Positions 22,748-30,124 of a stretch of DNA of 32,491 nt are shown in pieces. The notes under the pieces are model-generated. The model ran no database searches and was not told the DNA's origin. It was given only the letters and a program-made list of their open reading frames with translations. The DNA comes from Erythrobacter sp. SCN 62-14 (GTDB taxonomy: Bacteria; Pseudomonadota; Alphaproteobacteria; Sphingomonadales; Sphingomonadaceae), in the NCBI GenBank assembly GCA_001724215.1, contig MEDW01000019.1:1-32491 (forward strand), written 5' to 3'. Both the position numbers and the translations under genes were made by a program. Numbering within the stretch: position 1 is the first letter of the stretch; each line of letters starts with the position of its first letter.

Positions 22748-23821
22748 ATGGTGCTGAGCCGCGGGGATGATTATCCTCTTCACCAGACGCCCGAGCCGGT
22801 CGCCTATTCAGGCACGGATCGCAATTTCTACGATCGCTATTTCTTCAATGGTTACAATGCCGATGGCAGCGGGTTTTTTGCGCTCGCCTTTGGGGTCTAT
22901 CCGCATCTCGATGTGGCCGACGCGCATTTCTGCGCGGTGCGCGGGGGCGTGCAGCATTGCCTCCACGCCAGCCGCAAGCTGGGAATGGAGCGGATGGATC
23001 TGTCCTGCGGGCCGGTGCGGATCGAGATTGTCGAACCGCTCCAGCGCCTGCGGTTGATTGTCGAGGGCGAAGGCATAGCCGCGGACATCACCTTTACCGG
23101 CCGCGCTTTTCCGATTGAGGAGCCCCGCTTTGTCTGGCGCATCGGCCCGCGCACGGTGATGGATTACACGCGCCTCACGCAAAACGGCCATTACGAGGGC
23201 TGGATCGAGGTGGATGGGGTGCGCGAGGTGCTGGGGCAGGGCGCCAGCGGCACGCGCGATCGCAGTTGGGGCGTGCGCCCGGTGGGCGCTGCCGATCCGC
23301 AGGCGGGTGGGCGGACTGTGCCACAATTCTTCTGGCAATGGACACCCGTGAACCTGCCGCGTCGCAGCCTGTTTTTTCACCTCAACGCCCATGCTGATGG
23401 CACGCCGTGGAACACCCGCGCGGTGATTGCGCCTGATGGCAATGGGGCAGAAAGCTTCACCGAAAGCCATGGGCCGGTGATGGAGACGCGCCTTGCTCCG
23501 GGAACGCGCTGGCCCGATGCAGGGGCCTTGCAAGTGGGCGACGAGCGGTTCACCTTTGCGCCCGTGCAGCGCTTTCAGATGCGCGGGCTGGGCTACACCT
23601 CGCCCAAATGGGGCCATGGGCTTAATCACGGCGTGTTGGAGGTTGAGCGCGAGGATATTGATCTGGCTAGCATTGATCCTGCGCGCCCTGACAATCTCCA
23701 CGTTCAGATGCTGTGCCGCGTAACGGGCGCGAATGGCGAGCAGGGGCTCGGCGTGTTCGAGCAGCTGGCGATTGGCGATTACGCGCCGCTTGGCCTGTCT
23801 GGGCTGGCGGATCCGGCCTAA
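22748..23821 (+). CDS. CrtC/AttH-like lipocalin-fold protein (DUF7064/DUF7065 type)
   Basis: The 357-residue protein is recognised by its central block GASGTRDRSWGVRP, which matches the G-x-RDhSWG-R signature I recall for the hydroxyneurosporene-synthase (CrtC)/AttH-like lipocalin families. Flanking beta-strand-rich segments (FVWRIGPRTVMDYTRLTQNGHYEGWIEVDG and FFWQWTPVNLPRRSLFFHLNAHADG) agree. CrtC itself hydrates carotenoids, but most relatives have no proven reaction. The start at ATG 22748 is supported by AAGGAGG 8 bases upstream, inside the end of the phosphotransferase gene. A nearby GTG at 22751 is an alternative. There is no signal peptide. The tight pairing with a kinase-fold protein suggests modification of a lipid or terpenoid-like alcohol. 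The family call is from memory. Confidence 0.6.
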   Translation: MVLSRGDDYPLHQTPEPVAYSGTDRNFYDRYFFNGYNADGSGFFALAFGVYPHLDVADAHFCAVRGGVQHCLHASRKLGMERMDLSCGPVRIEIVEPLQRLRLIVEGEGIAADITFTGRAFPIEEPRFVWRIGPRTVMDYTRLTQNGHYEGWIEVDGVREVLGQGASGTRDRSWGVRPVGAADPQAGGRTVPQFFWQWTPVNLPRRSLFFHLNAHADGTPWNTRAVIAPDGNGAESFTESHGPVMETRLAPGTRWPDAGALQVGDERFTFAPVQRFQMRGLGYTSPKWGHGLNHGVLEVEREDIDLASIDPARPDNLHVQMLCRVTGANGEQGLGVFEQLAIGDYAPLGLSGLADPA

Positions 23822-23841
23822 GAGCGCGCCGCGTCGATAAT

Positions 23842-23884
23842 AAAAAGGGGCGCCGCAGCCTTTGCCGGCTGCAGCGCCCCCTTT
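23842..23884. terminator. Strong bidirectional terminator between convergent genes
   Basis: GGGGCGC and GCAGCC pair with GGCTGC and GCGCCCC (one C-A mismatch) around a 6-base loop. An A5 run lies on the left and CTTT on the right. On the minus strand it ends in TTTTT and clearly serves the outer-membrane protein gene. On the plus strand it can also stop the CrtC-like gene. Confidence 0.88.
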
Positions 23885-23906
23885 CGTATAAGATCAGATG
23901 AAGCGA

Positions 23907-24866
23907 TCAGAACGAGAAGCCCACGGCGAGCTTGTAGAAGTCGCCCTGGTTGCCGTCTGCGCCGCCACCCATTTCCGCACCAGCGGTGAAGCGGGTAAAG
24001 AAGCCGTTATCCAGCGAGAATTGGACGTAGGGACCAACCCATTGATAGACGTTGCTCGCGCTGCCGCCGGGGTTTGAATTGCGCGTCAGGCTGAGGATTT
24101 CGTAGTGCGCGCCTGCCGAGAAGTTGCTGGTGAACTTGTAACCAGCGTTGATCCAGGTGTGCAGGAAGTCGAGGCCTTGCGTGTTGCGATTGCGAACAGC
24201 TGCGTAATAGCCACCGTAGAATTCGGCTTCGAAGGCATCGTCCGAATAGTTCATGGTGAGGTTGGGGACGACACCGTCAAACACGTTACCGCCCGTGCCG
24301 CCTGCCGCGCCGCCCGACAGCAACGCGCCGTTGAGGATGCCGATTTGCGGCTTGATGGTGAGCGCGCCGTCCATGGCGTAGAAATTCGCGCCGATGCCAA
24401 ATTCGGTCCACAGGTCGCCGCCGCCACCATTGGTGGAGAAGTCCGGAGTGGTCCACAAGATGCCGTAAACGCTGAGGTCAACATTATCGCCAACCGGGAT
24501 CAGCGCATTGAAAGTCGGGTAGAAACCGAAGAAGCTGTCCTGGTTGAGCACCACGGTGAAGCTTTCCGAACGCTTCTCGCTGGCGGGAGTTGCTGCCTGT
24601 ACCGCGGCAGTCACAGCCGCGCTATCAAGCACAAGAGCCGTGTTCGAGGATGTTCCGGTGGCAGCCGAAGTTGCAGTGATGACGACCGGAGCAGCATCAG
24701 CAGCCATAGCCGTGACGCCGGCGAGGTCGTTTTGTGCATCCGCAGCGGTCAGCGCAATGGTGGGGCCAGTGGCAATCAGCGCTGCTTCATCGTGGGCGAC
24801 AGCGGGAGCCGACACGGCGGCAGCCAAGGCGAAAGCCGAAGCGGCAGTTGCGAGACGGATATTCAT
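23907..24866 (-). CDS. Outer-membrane beta-barrel-like protein (possibly DUF6733)
   Basis: The 319-residue protein has a clear signal peptide (about 1-24, ending SAPAVAHDE). A low-complexity Ala/Thr-rich linker (about 25-95) follows. The remaining ~220 residues alternate aromatic and small residues in beta-strand style and end in KLAVGFSF, an outer-membrane C-terminal signature. Segments such as VVLNQDSFFGFYPTFNALIPVGDNVDLSVYGILWTTPDF and DLWTEFGIGANFYAMDGALTIKPQIGI resemble a family I recall as DUF6733. The function is unknown to me. GGAGCG precedes the start at good spacing, and a strong terminator follows, so the gene is a single-gene unit, probably well expressed. A role as porin or surface barrel is plausible but unproven. 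Confidence 0.65.
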   Translation of the reverse strand: MNIRLATAASAFALAAAVSAPAVAHDEAALIATGPTIALTAADAQNDLAGVTAMAADAAPVVITATSAATGTSSNTALVLDSAAVTAAVQAATPASEKRSESFTVVLNQDSFFGFYPTFNALIPVGDNVDLSVYGILWTTPDFSTNGGGGDLWTEFGIGANFYAMDGALTIKPQIGILNGALLSGGAAGGTGGNVFDGVVPNLTMNYSDDAFEAEFYGGYYAAVRNRNTQGLDFLHTWINAGYKFTSNFSAGAHYEILSLTRNSNPGGSASNVYQWVGPYVQFSLDNGFFTRFTAGAEMGGGADGNQGDFYKLAVGFSF

Positions 24867-25117
24867 AAGGAACGCTCCAATTGAGAGGGTTGGGACCGTT
24901 CCGCCTGCGTGCGCTGCGCGCTGCCTATTTATTATGCCGAATCACGGCGGGCTGTTCGCACAAGCACGAGGATTAATGAGCGAGGGGTGCGACTCGCACA
25001 AATATTTTATGACATGATGGCGTCACATTATCTTTGTTGCGTTGCAAACTTGCATCACTTGCAAGCCTGATTGTAACCCAGGGCTGGGATGTCTGCGATG
25101 GACCGGTGGGTGCTGAA

Positions 25118-26188
25118 TTATTGGGCAGCAAGGCTCGCCATATCAATGACAAAGCGATATTTTACATCGCTCGCTTCCATTCGCTCATAAGCGCTTTCGA
25201 CCTCGCTTATCGCGATCACTTCGATGTCGGGCACAACGGCGTGATCTGCACAAAAATTAAGCATCTCCTGCGTTTCGGCAAGCCCGCCAATCCCGCTTCC
25301 GGTCAAGATCTTGCGCCCCAAAAGCACCCCGGTGTGCAGTTCGGGCATCATGTCGATCATGCCGACCAACACCTGCACGCCGTCGATTTTGAGCAGATGC
25401 AGATAGGGCGTCACATCATGACGCACCGGGATGGTGTTGAGCACCATATCAAATGCCCCTCGATGGGCCTTCATTGCCGCCTTGTCGGAGGTGTTGAGGA
25501 ATGCATGCGCGCCAAGCTTGCCTGCATCCCCGCGCTTTCCTTCACTGCGCGAGAGCACGGTGACTTCAGCTCCCATGGCAGCGGCAAGCTTTACGCCCAT
25601 ATGGCCAAGGCCGCCAAGGCCAGCGACCGCAACCCGTGATCCGGGGCCCACTTTCCAGGTGCGAAGGGGGGAATAGGTGGTGATACCTGCGCACAACAAG
25701 GGCGCGGCCTCGGCCATCGGCAGGCGGTCGGGCACTTTCAGCACGAATTCCTCGCGCGCGACGATCCGTTCGGAATAGCCGCCATAGGTGGGCGAGCCAT
25801 CGCGCCGGTCAATGCCGTTGTAAGTGCCCGTCATCCCGCCGGAGAGGCAATATTGTTCCAGATCAGCATCGCAGTGGCTGCATTCCATGCAGGCATCGAC
25901 CATGCAGCCGATCGCCACCCGGTCGCCCACCTTGTGGCGGGTGACAGCCTCGCCCACCGCGCTGACGATGCCGACAATTTCGTGGCCCGGCACCACCGGA
26001 TAGGTGGTGCGCCCCCAATCGTTGCGCGCGGTGTGAAGATCGGAATGGCAGATGCCGCAATGGGTGATGTCGATCAGCACATCATCAGCGCGCAAGCCCC
26101 GCCGGGTGATTGCCATCGGGCCAACCCCGCTGGTGGGCGATGTTGCGCCATAGGCACGGCAGGGGTATTCGTTGGTGAAAGAAGTCAT
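25118..26188 (-). CDS. Zinc-dependent alcohol dehydrogenase (NADP-type, YahK/cinnamyl-alcohol family)
   Basis: The 356-residue enzyme is a medium-chain dehydrogenase that interconverts aldehydes and primary alcohols. Catalytic zinc ligands C44 (THCGICHSD) and H69-E70 (PGHEIVG) are present, as are all four structural zinc cysteines (C100, C103, C106, C114). The nucleotide loop is AVAGLGGLGHMGVKLAAAMGAEVTVLSRS; the serine and arginine after the second strand suggest NADPH. The YGGYSERIVAREEFVLKVP segment is typical of the YahK/AdhC/cinnamyl-alcohol branch. GAGGT lies 8 bases before the ATG. It is downstream of the SDR gene on the same strand, separated by a structured 134-base gap. The two may form an operon for alcohol or aldehyde handling. 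Confidence 0.92.
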   Translation of the reverse strand: MTSFTNEYPCRAYGATSPTSGVGPMAITRRGLRADDVLIDITHCGICHSDLHTARNDWGRTTYPVVPGHEIVGIVSAVGEAVTRHKVGDRVAIGCMVDACMECSHCDADLEQYCLSGGMTGTYNGIDRRDGSPTYGGYSERIVAREEFVLKVPDRLPMAEAAPLLCAGITTYSPLRTWKVGPGSRVAVAGLGGLGHMGVKLAAAMGAEVTVLSRSEGKRGDAGKLGAHAFLNTSDKAAMKAHRGAFDMVLNTIPVRHDVTPYLHLLKIDGVQVLVGMIDMMPELHTGVLLGRKILTGSGIGGLAETQEMLNFCADHAVVPDIEVIAISEVESAYERMEASDVKYRFVIDMASLAAQ

Positions 26189-26207
26189 TTGTTTTACCTC
26201 GTGGCTA

Positions 26208-26296
26208 GTTCGCTTCGCGAACGCCTCCGGGCGGGCGGCCTACCGGCCGGCGCGCGCCTGGAGGCATTGGCGCACTTGCGAAGCCTGAAGGCTTCG
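26208..26296. repeat. Cluster of three inverted repeats between the SDR and alcohol dehydrogenase genes
   Basis: Three structured elements fill most of the 134-base gap. A palindrome GTTCGC-TTC-GCGAAC lies at 26208-26222. A long imperfect hairpin at 26223-26265 has outer arms GCCTCC/GGAGGC and an inner GGCC/GGCC. A hairpin CGAAGCC-TGAA-GGCTTCG lies at 26279-26296. None is followed by a T-run. The first resembles one half of the IclR-type sites seen earlier (TTCGC-NNN-GCGAA) and lies 20 bases upstream of the dehydrogenase start. The whole could be a REP-like intergenic element. Confidence 0.5.
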
Positions 26297-26322
26297 GTGT
26301 CCCACTCCTTTACCAAAAACCC

Positions 26323-27117
26323 CTATTTCGGCGGCATCCGGATCGCGCCGTCGAGCCGGAACTGGTGGCCGTTGATATAGGTGTTGCGGGCAATCTCGAC
26401 GATCAGCGAGGCGAATTCCTCGGGCTCGCCAAGGCGTTTGGGGAAAGGCACGCTGGCGTTTAATTGTGCCCACATCGGCGGATTGCGATCTTTCATGCCC
26501 AGCATCAGCGGGGTCGCGAAAATCCCCGGCATCACCGAATTTACGCGGATGCCGACATCCATCAGATCGCGCGCCATCGGCAGCACAAGGCCGTTTACCC
26601 CTGCCTTGCAAGAGCCATAGATCACTTGCCCGATCTGCCCATCTTGTGCCGCCACGCTGGCGGTGAGGATGATGCAGCCACGCTCGCCATCGTCATTAAG
26701 CGGCTCAGCGTTGGCCATGCCGAGTGCTGAAATGCTGGCGATGCGGTAACTCGCCACCAGAATGCCCTCGGCCCCGAAGGCATAGTCCTCGGTCGAAAGC
26801 CGCTTGTAGCGGCCCGCTTCCTTGTCCCAGCCCAGCGACTTGCCTCGCCGGCTCGCCATCGCGCAGTGCAGCGTCACGCGTTCCTGCCCATGGGCCGCGC
26901 GCGCGGCGGCAAAGCCTGCCTCGACGCTCTCCTCATCCATGATATCGACATGGTGGAACGTGCCGCCGATTTCGGCTGCATGGGCCTTGCCCGCCTCATC
27001 ATTGATGTCGAAAATCGCTACTTTCAGCCCTGCCTCCGCCAGCGCTTTCGCACTCGCCTTGCCAAGTCCCGAAGCGCCGCCAGTAACAACCGCGGCCATG
27101 CCAGGGGTGAGTTTCAT
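26323..27117 (-). CDS. Atypical short-chain dehydrogenase/reductase (SDR)
   Basis: The 264-residue protein has the Rossmann start VVTGGASGLGKASA (TGxxxGxG) with an acidic D37 in IFDIND, which indicates NAD(H). The active site Y167-x3-K171 (VIYGSCKAG) is preceded by a candidate catalytic serine S154. The closest well-known type is the 17-beta-HSD10/3-hydroxyacyl-CoA dehydrogenase-like group. Two classical motifs are changed: the NNAG loop reads HCAM (84-87), and the tetrad asparagine region reads GAEG (115-118). The upstream open frame is ignored because ATG 27117 has GGGAG at 7 bases and gives the normal N-terminus. It probably precedes the alcohol dehydrogenase in one transcript and is divergent from a membrane-protein gene across 77 bases. 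Confidence 0.85.
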   Translation of the reverse strand: MKLTPGMAAVVTGGASGLGKASAKALAEAGLKVAIFDINDEAGKAHAAEIGGTFHHVDIMDEESVEAGFAAARAAHGQERVTLHCAMASRRGKSLGWDKEAGRYKRLSTEDYAFGAEGILVASYRIASISALGMANAEPLNDDGERGCIILTASVAAQDGQIGQVIYGSCKAGVNGLVLPMARDLMDVGIRVNSVMPGIFATPLMLGMKDRNPPMWAQLNASVPFPKRLGEPEEFASLIVEIARNTYINGHQFRLDGAIRMPPK

Positions 27118-27194
27118 GCCTGTCTCCCAATTATCTGTTTGGCGCTTGCCTAACCCCCTTTGCGCCCGCTCGCCAACTGTTAAAGTGATGTGCG

Positions 27195-27758
27195 ATGGAT
27201 GTGTTTCTGCTGAGCCTGGTGCTGGTGTTTGCAATTGCGCTGGGCGGGCGGGATACGCTGGTGATGGCAGGGCTGGCAGATCGCCTGGGGCGTGTACGCC
27301 TGCTTCTTGCAACCGGCGTGGTGTGCGCAGCGCTCAGCGCTGGGCTGATGGCATGGCTGGGGGCGACCTTTGCCGCCATGCTGCCCTATCGCGCTGCGCA
27401 AATGCTGGTGGCTTTTGCGCTCGGCGTGGCGGCGCTGGAACTGGCGCTGCCGCTTCGCGTCAAAACCCCTGCTGAACCGACTCGCTCGCTGGGTGCGATC
27501 GCGTTGGTGCTGCTGGCGCGCCAGATTGGCGATGCAGCGCGTTTTGTGGTTTTTGCGCTGGCTGCGCTGGCGCATTTTCCTGCCTTGAGCGCGCTGGGCG
27601 GCGGGATCGCCGGGGCAGGAGCCTTGAGTGTGGGCTGGTTTTTGGGGGCAAGCGACATGGCGCGATTGCGGCCCGCGCTATCGCGCCGCATTCTGGCGGC
27701 GTGTTTGTTTGTTGCGGCAATAATGCTGGGTTTGAATGCTCGTGACGGGAGTCTTTGA
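27195..27758 (+). CDS. Small polytopic membrane protein, GDT1/UPF0016-like
   Basis: This 187-residue, strongly hydrophobic protein has about six predicted membrane segments arranged as two similar halves. Each half begins with a degenerate form of the ExGDK(T/S) motif of GDT1/TMEM165 cation transporters: ALGGRDTLVMA (residues ~15-25) and RQIGDAARFVVFAL (residues ~112-125). The GDT1 family exchanges Mn2+ or Ca2+ for protons. The acidic residue before GD is missing here in both halves, so transport activity is doubtful or altered. The translation signal is weak. It is divergent from the SDR gene and upstream of dps with a 131-base gap. The membrane call is secure; the family call is moderate. 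Confidence 0.6.
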   Translation: MDVFLLSLVLVFAIALGGRDTLVMAGLADRLGRVRLLLATGVVCAALSAGLMAWLGATFAAMLPYRAAQMLVAFALGVAALELALPLRVKTPAEPTRSLGAIALVLLARQIGDAARFVVFALAALAHFPALSALGGGIAGAGALSVGWFLGASDMARLRPALSRRILAACLFVAAIMLGLNARDGSL

Positions 27759-27837
27759 TCGCTTTGTTCGATCACTGCGAATTGAAAAAAATCGAAACAA
27801 TCTGCGCGTAGAGCCATTATATATGTGTGGTAAGCAA

Positions 27838-27860
27838 ATATCGCAGGGACGCTGCGATAT
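27838..27860. promoter_or_regulatory. Perfect inverted repeat upstream of dps
   Basis: ATATCGCAG (27838-27846) and CTGCGATAT (27852-27860) form a perfect 9-bp inverted repeat with a 5-base spacer, ending 29 bases before the dps start. It lies in an AT-rich promoter-like stretch (27780-27835). It may be an operator for an oxidative-stress or iron regulator, or a leader-RNA stem. It does not match an OxyR or Fur consensus that I can recognise. Confidence 0.5.
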
Positions 27861-27889
27861 CGAAATTTGACAGAAGAAGGGAGGACATC

Positions 27890-28357
27890 ATGCTTGATGC
27901 CAATTCCAACACCAATTCCAAGGCAGCTCTTGTTTCTGAACTCAATGGCCTGCTTGCCGATCACATGGCGCTTTACGCCAAGGCGAAGCATTTTCACTGG
28001 CACGTCAAGGGTCCGCGGTTTCGCGATCTTCACCTGTTGTTTGATGAACACGCCATTGAAATCCGCGATCAGATCGATGTGATCGCCGAACGCGTGCGCA
28101 AGTTGGGCGCGACCACGCTGACATCGCTCGGCGCGATGGCCAAGCATACCCAGATCGCCGATCAGGACCGCACCGATTTGTCGGCGGACGACATGGTTGC
28201 CGAACTGCGCGACGACAACGTCAAACTGGTCACTCGGCTGAAGGCCATGAAGGCCATGGCCGATCAGGCGGGCGATAACGCCACTGACGGGTTGATCGAT
28301 GATTGGACCGACATGGCCGAACAGCGCGTCTGGTTCCTCAGCGCGACGCTCGGCTAG
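27890..28357 (+). CDS. dps: Dps family DNA-binding ferritin-like protein
   Basis: Dps forms a hollow dodecamer that oxidises and stores iron using hydrogen peroxide and shields DNA in starvation or oxidative stress. The 155-residue protein shows the ferroxidase signature at the subunit interface: KHFHWHVKGPRFRDLHLLFDEH (about 33-54), then IRDQIDVIAERVRKLG. The inter-subunit iron ligands His, Asp and Glu are in place. The N-terminal tail is short and has few lysines, so direct DNA binding by the tail is uncertain. The ATG at 27890 has GGGAGG at good spacing; the upstream in-frame GTG at 27827 is unlikely and would translate the palindrome. The gene is monocistronic or shares a transcript with the Nudix gene 44 bases downstream. 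Confidence 0.95.
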   Translation: MLDANSNTNSKAALVSELNGLLADHMALYAKAKHFHWHVKGPRFRDLHLLFDEHAIEIRDQIDVIAERVRKLGATTLTSLGAMAKHTQIADQDRTDLSADDMVAELRDDNVKLVTRLKAMKAMADQAGDNATDGLIDDWTDMAEQRVWFLSATLG

Positions 28358-28401
28358 GCCAGGTCCAACACCGGGCGCAGCGCGGGCAGGGGAGGGCAGG
28401 A

Positions 28402-28884
28402 ATGGTACATTGGCTTCCCGCTCGCCTGCACCGCGCCGCGCTGCCTTTGGCGCACGCGCTGCGCCACCGCTGGCGACGCTGGCGCAAAGCACCGATTGCA
28501 GGCGTCAGCGTCATCCTCACCAATCCACAGGGCAAGGTGCTGTTTCTCAGGCACTCTTATGGCCCGCCAGTCTGGGCGCTGCCCGGAGGTGGGCTTGGCC
28601 CGCGTGAGGAACCCGAGGCGGCGGCACGGCGCGAGGTGCGCGAGGAGCTTGGCCTCACGATCGGTGAGGCGGAGCGCATTGCGGTGATCGAAGAGGTGAT
28701 CTCAGGCTCGCCCCACACCGCGCACATCTTTGCCGCCACTACTGATAATACGCCCGTGCCCGATGGTCGTGAGATCATTGAAGCGCGGTTTTTTGCGCCT
28801 GATGATCTGCCCCGCGATCTGGGCCGCACCACCGCATCCCGCCTTGCTGTGTGGCGCGATTGGGCAGCTTTACAGCAAAGATAG
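28402..28884 (+). CDS. Nudix hydrolase
   Basis: The 160-residue protein contains an exact Nudix box, G-x5-E-x7-REVREELGL, inside PGGGLGPREEPEAAARREVREELGL (about residues 57-81). Its glutamates bind Mg2+. Nudix enzymes cleave nucleoside diphosphates linked to other groups, for example oxidised dNTPs, ADP-ribose or NADH. The N-terminal ~35 residues are Arg/His-rich (LAHALRHRWRRWRKAP) and unlike a typical Nudix start. The ATG at 28402 is supported by GGGGAGGG about 8 bases upstream. Its last 15 bases overlap the end of the convergent dinB gene. Sitting between a stress ferritin and an error-prone polymerase, a nucleotide-pool cleaning job would fit, but the substrate is unknown. Confidence 0.92.
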   Translation: MVHWLPARLHRAALPLAHALRHRWRRWRKAPIAGVSVILTNPQGKVLFLRHSYGPPVWALPGGGLGPREEPEAAARREVREELGLTIGEAERIAVIEEVISGSPHTAHIFAATTDNTPVPDGREIIEARFFAPDDLPRDLGRTTASRLAVWRDWAALQQR

Positions 28885-30009
28885 CTGCGCGTTATCGCGC
28901 TGAGGCTTGGCCTCCTCGGCCCCTTCCAGATTGCTTAAAGTGAGCCCCATCAGGCGGATCGGACGGGGCAATGGCAATTCAGCTTCAAGCAAAATGCGAG
29001 CTGTGGCGGCAAATTGCTCACGGCTTTCCACCCATGCCTCGCTCGAGGCGCTGCGGGTGATGATACTAAAATCGTTGAATTTGAGTTTGAGCGTGACTGT
29101 GCGCCCGCGCACCGGGCCGGCATCGCCGCCCGCCGCGACAATCCGCTCCCATACGATGTCGGTGATGTTGGCGAGCGTCTCGCGCAGCAAGGCGGGCGAG
29201 TCGATATCTTCGCTGAAAGTGCGCTCGCCGCCGATGGATTTGCGCAGGCGGTGGGCGCGCACCGGGCGCAGATCAACGCCCCGCGCCGCGCGGTAGAGAT
29301 AATCGGCCATGCTGCCGAACTGCGCGCGCAAAAACGCGATGTCCTTGGCCGCAAGATCAGCGCCGGTCGCAATCCCTAGGGCAAGCATCTTTGCCTCGGC
29401 GCGCGGGCCAACGCCGTGAAAGCGCCGGATCGGCAGGCCCGCAACGAACGCAGCCCCTTCGCCGGGGCGGATCACGCACAGCCCATCGGGCTTGTTCTGA
29501 TCGCTGGCCAGCTTAGCGAGGAACTTGTTGTAACTCACCCCGGCGCTTGCCGTTAGCTGCGTCTTGGCGCGGATTTCCTGCCGGATCAGCTCGGCAATGC
29601 GGGTGGCAGAGCCAATTCCCAGCTTGTCCTCGGTGACATCGAGATAGGCCTCATCAAGGCTCAAAGGCTCGACCAGATCGGTGTGGTGGTGGAACACGGC
29701 GCGGATCTGGCGGCTGGCTTCTTTGTAGGCGTCAAAGCGCGGACGCACGAAAATGAGATCGGGGCACAGCCGGCTCGCGGTGACAGATGGCATTGCGCTT
29801 CTCACGCCGAATTTGCGCGCTTCGTAACTGGCAGCGGCCACCACCCCGCGCCCGCCTGCGCCGCCGACGGCCACCGGTTTTCCGCGTAATTCAGGATGAT
29901 CACGCTGTTCGACGCTGGCGAAAAAGGCATCCATGTCGACATGGATGATCTTGCGCAGACCTGTCGGCCCGCCGCCCTGTTCCTCCCTGTCTGAAGCGCT
30001 GCTGCCCAT
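28870..30009 (-). CDS. dinB: DNA polymerase IV (Y family)
   Basis: DinB is the translesion polymerase that copies past damaged bases at the cost of accuracy. The 379-residue protein has the first catalytic motif IIHVDMDAFFASVEQRDHPEL, SYEARKFGVRSAMP, the second acidic motif VEPLSLDEAYLDVT, GVSYNKFLAKLASDQNKPDG and the helix-hairpin-helix region IRRFHGVGPRAEAKMLALGI. The little-finger domain follows. The C-terminus ends QLSLL, a good sliding-clamp-binding motif. There are ~18 extra residues before LRKII, so a start nearer 29955 cannot be excluded. No GAAC-N7-GAAC type LexA box is seen upstream, so SOS control is not evident. It overlaps the Nudix gene tail-to-tail by 15 bases. Confidence 0.96.
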   Translation of the reverse strand: MGSSASDREEQGGGPTGLRKIIHVDMDAFFASVEQRDHPELRGKPVAVGGAGGRGVVAAASYEARKFGVRSAMPSVTASRLCPDLIFVRPRFDAYKEASRQIRAVFHHHTDLVEPLSLDEAYLDVTEDKLGIGSATRIAELIRQEIRAKTQLTASAGVSYNKFLAKLASDQNKPDGLCVIRPGEGAAFVAGLPIRRFHGVGPRAEAKMLALGIATGADLAAKDIAFLRAQFGSMADYLYRAARGVDLRPVRAHRLRKSIGGERTFSEDIDSPALLRETLANITDIVWERIVAAGGDAGPVRGRTVTLKLKFNDFSIITRSASSEAWVESREQFAATARILLEAELPLPRPIRLMGLTLSNLEGAEEAKPQRDNAQLSLL

Positions 30010-30124
30010 GCCCTAGCAATAGCGTGAGGGCCGCAAAGGCGGAACCTTTGATCGCCCCATCACTTTTGTGCACATGCGAAATGAACTCTGGTCAAGCGGT
30101 GAGCCTTTGGGCAATGAGGGTAGC

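Noticed and set aside
25049..25065. Small inverted repeat CTTGCA/TGCAAG after the alcohol dehydrogenase
   Set aside because: The 6-bp stem has only a weak T-tract on the minus strand, too little to call a terminator or operator.
25034..25639. Plus-strand open frame opposite the alcohol dehydrogenase 3' end
   Set aside because: There are no motifs, and it overlaps the conserved dehydrogenase on the other strand.
30010..30124. SOS (LexA) box between dinB and the efflux gene
   Set aside because: No GAAC-N7-GAAC or GTTC-N7-GTTC pair is present in the gap.
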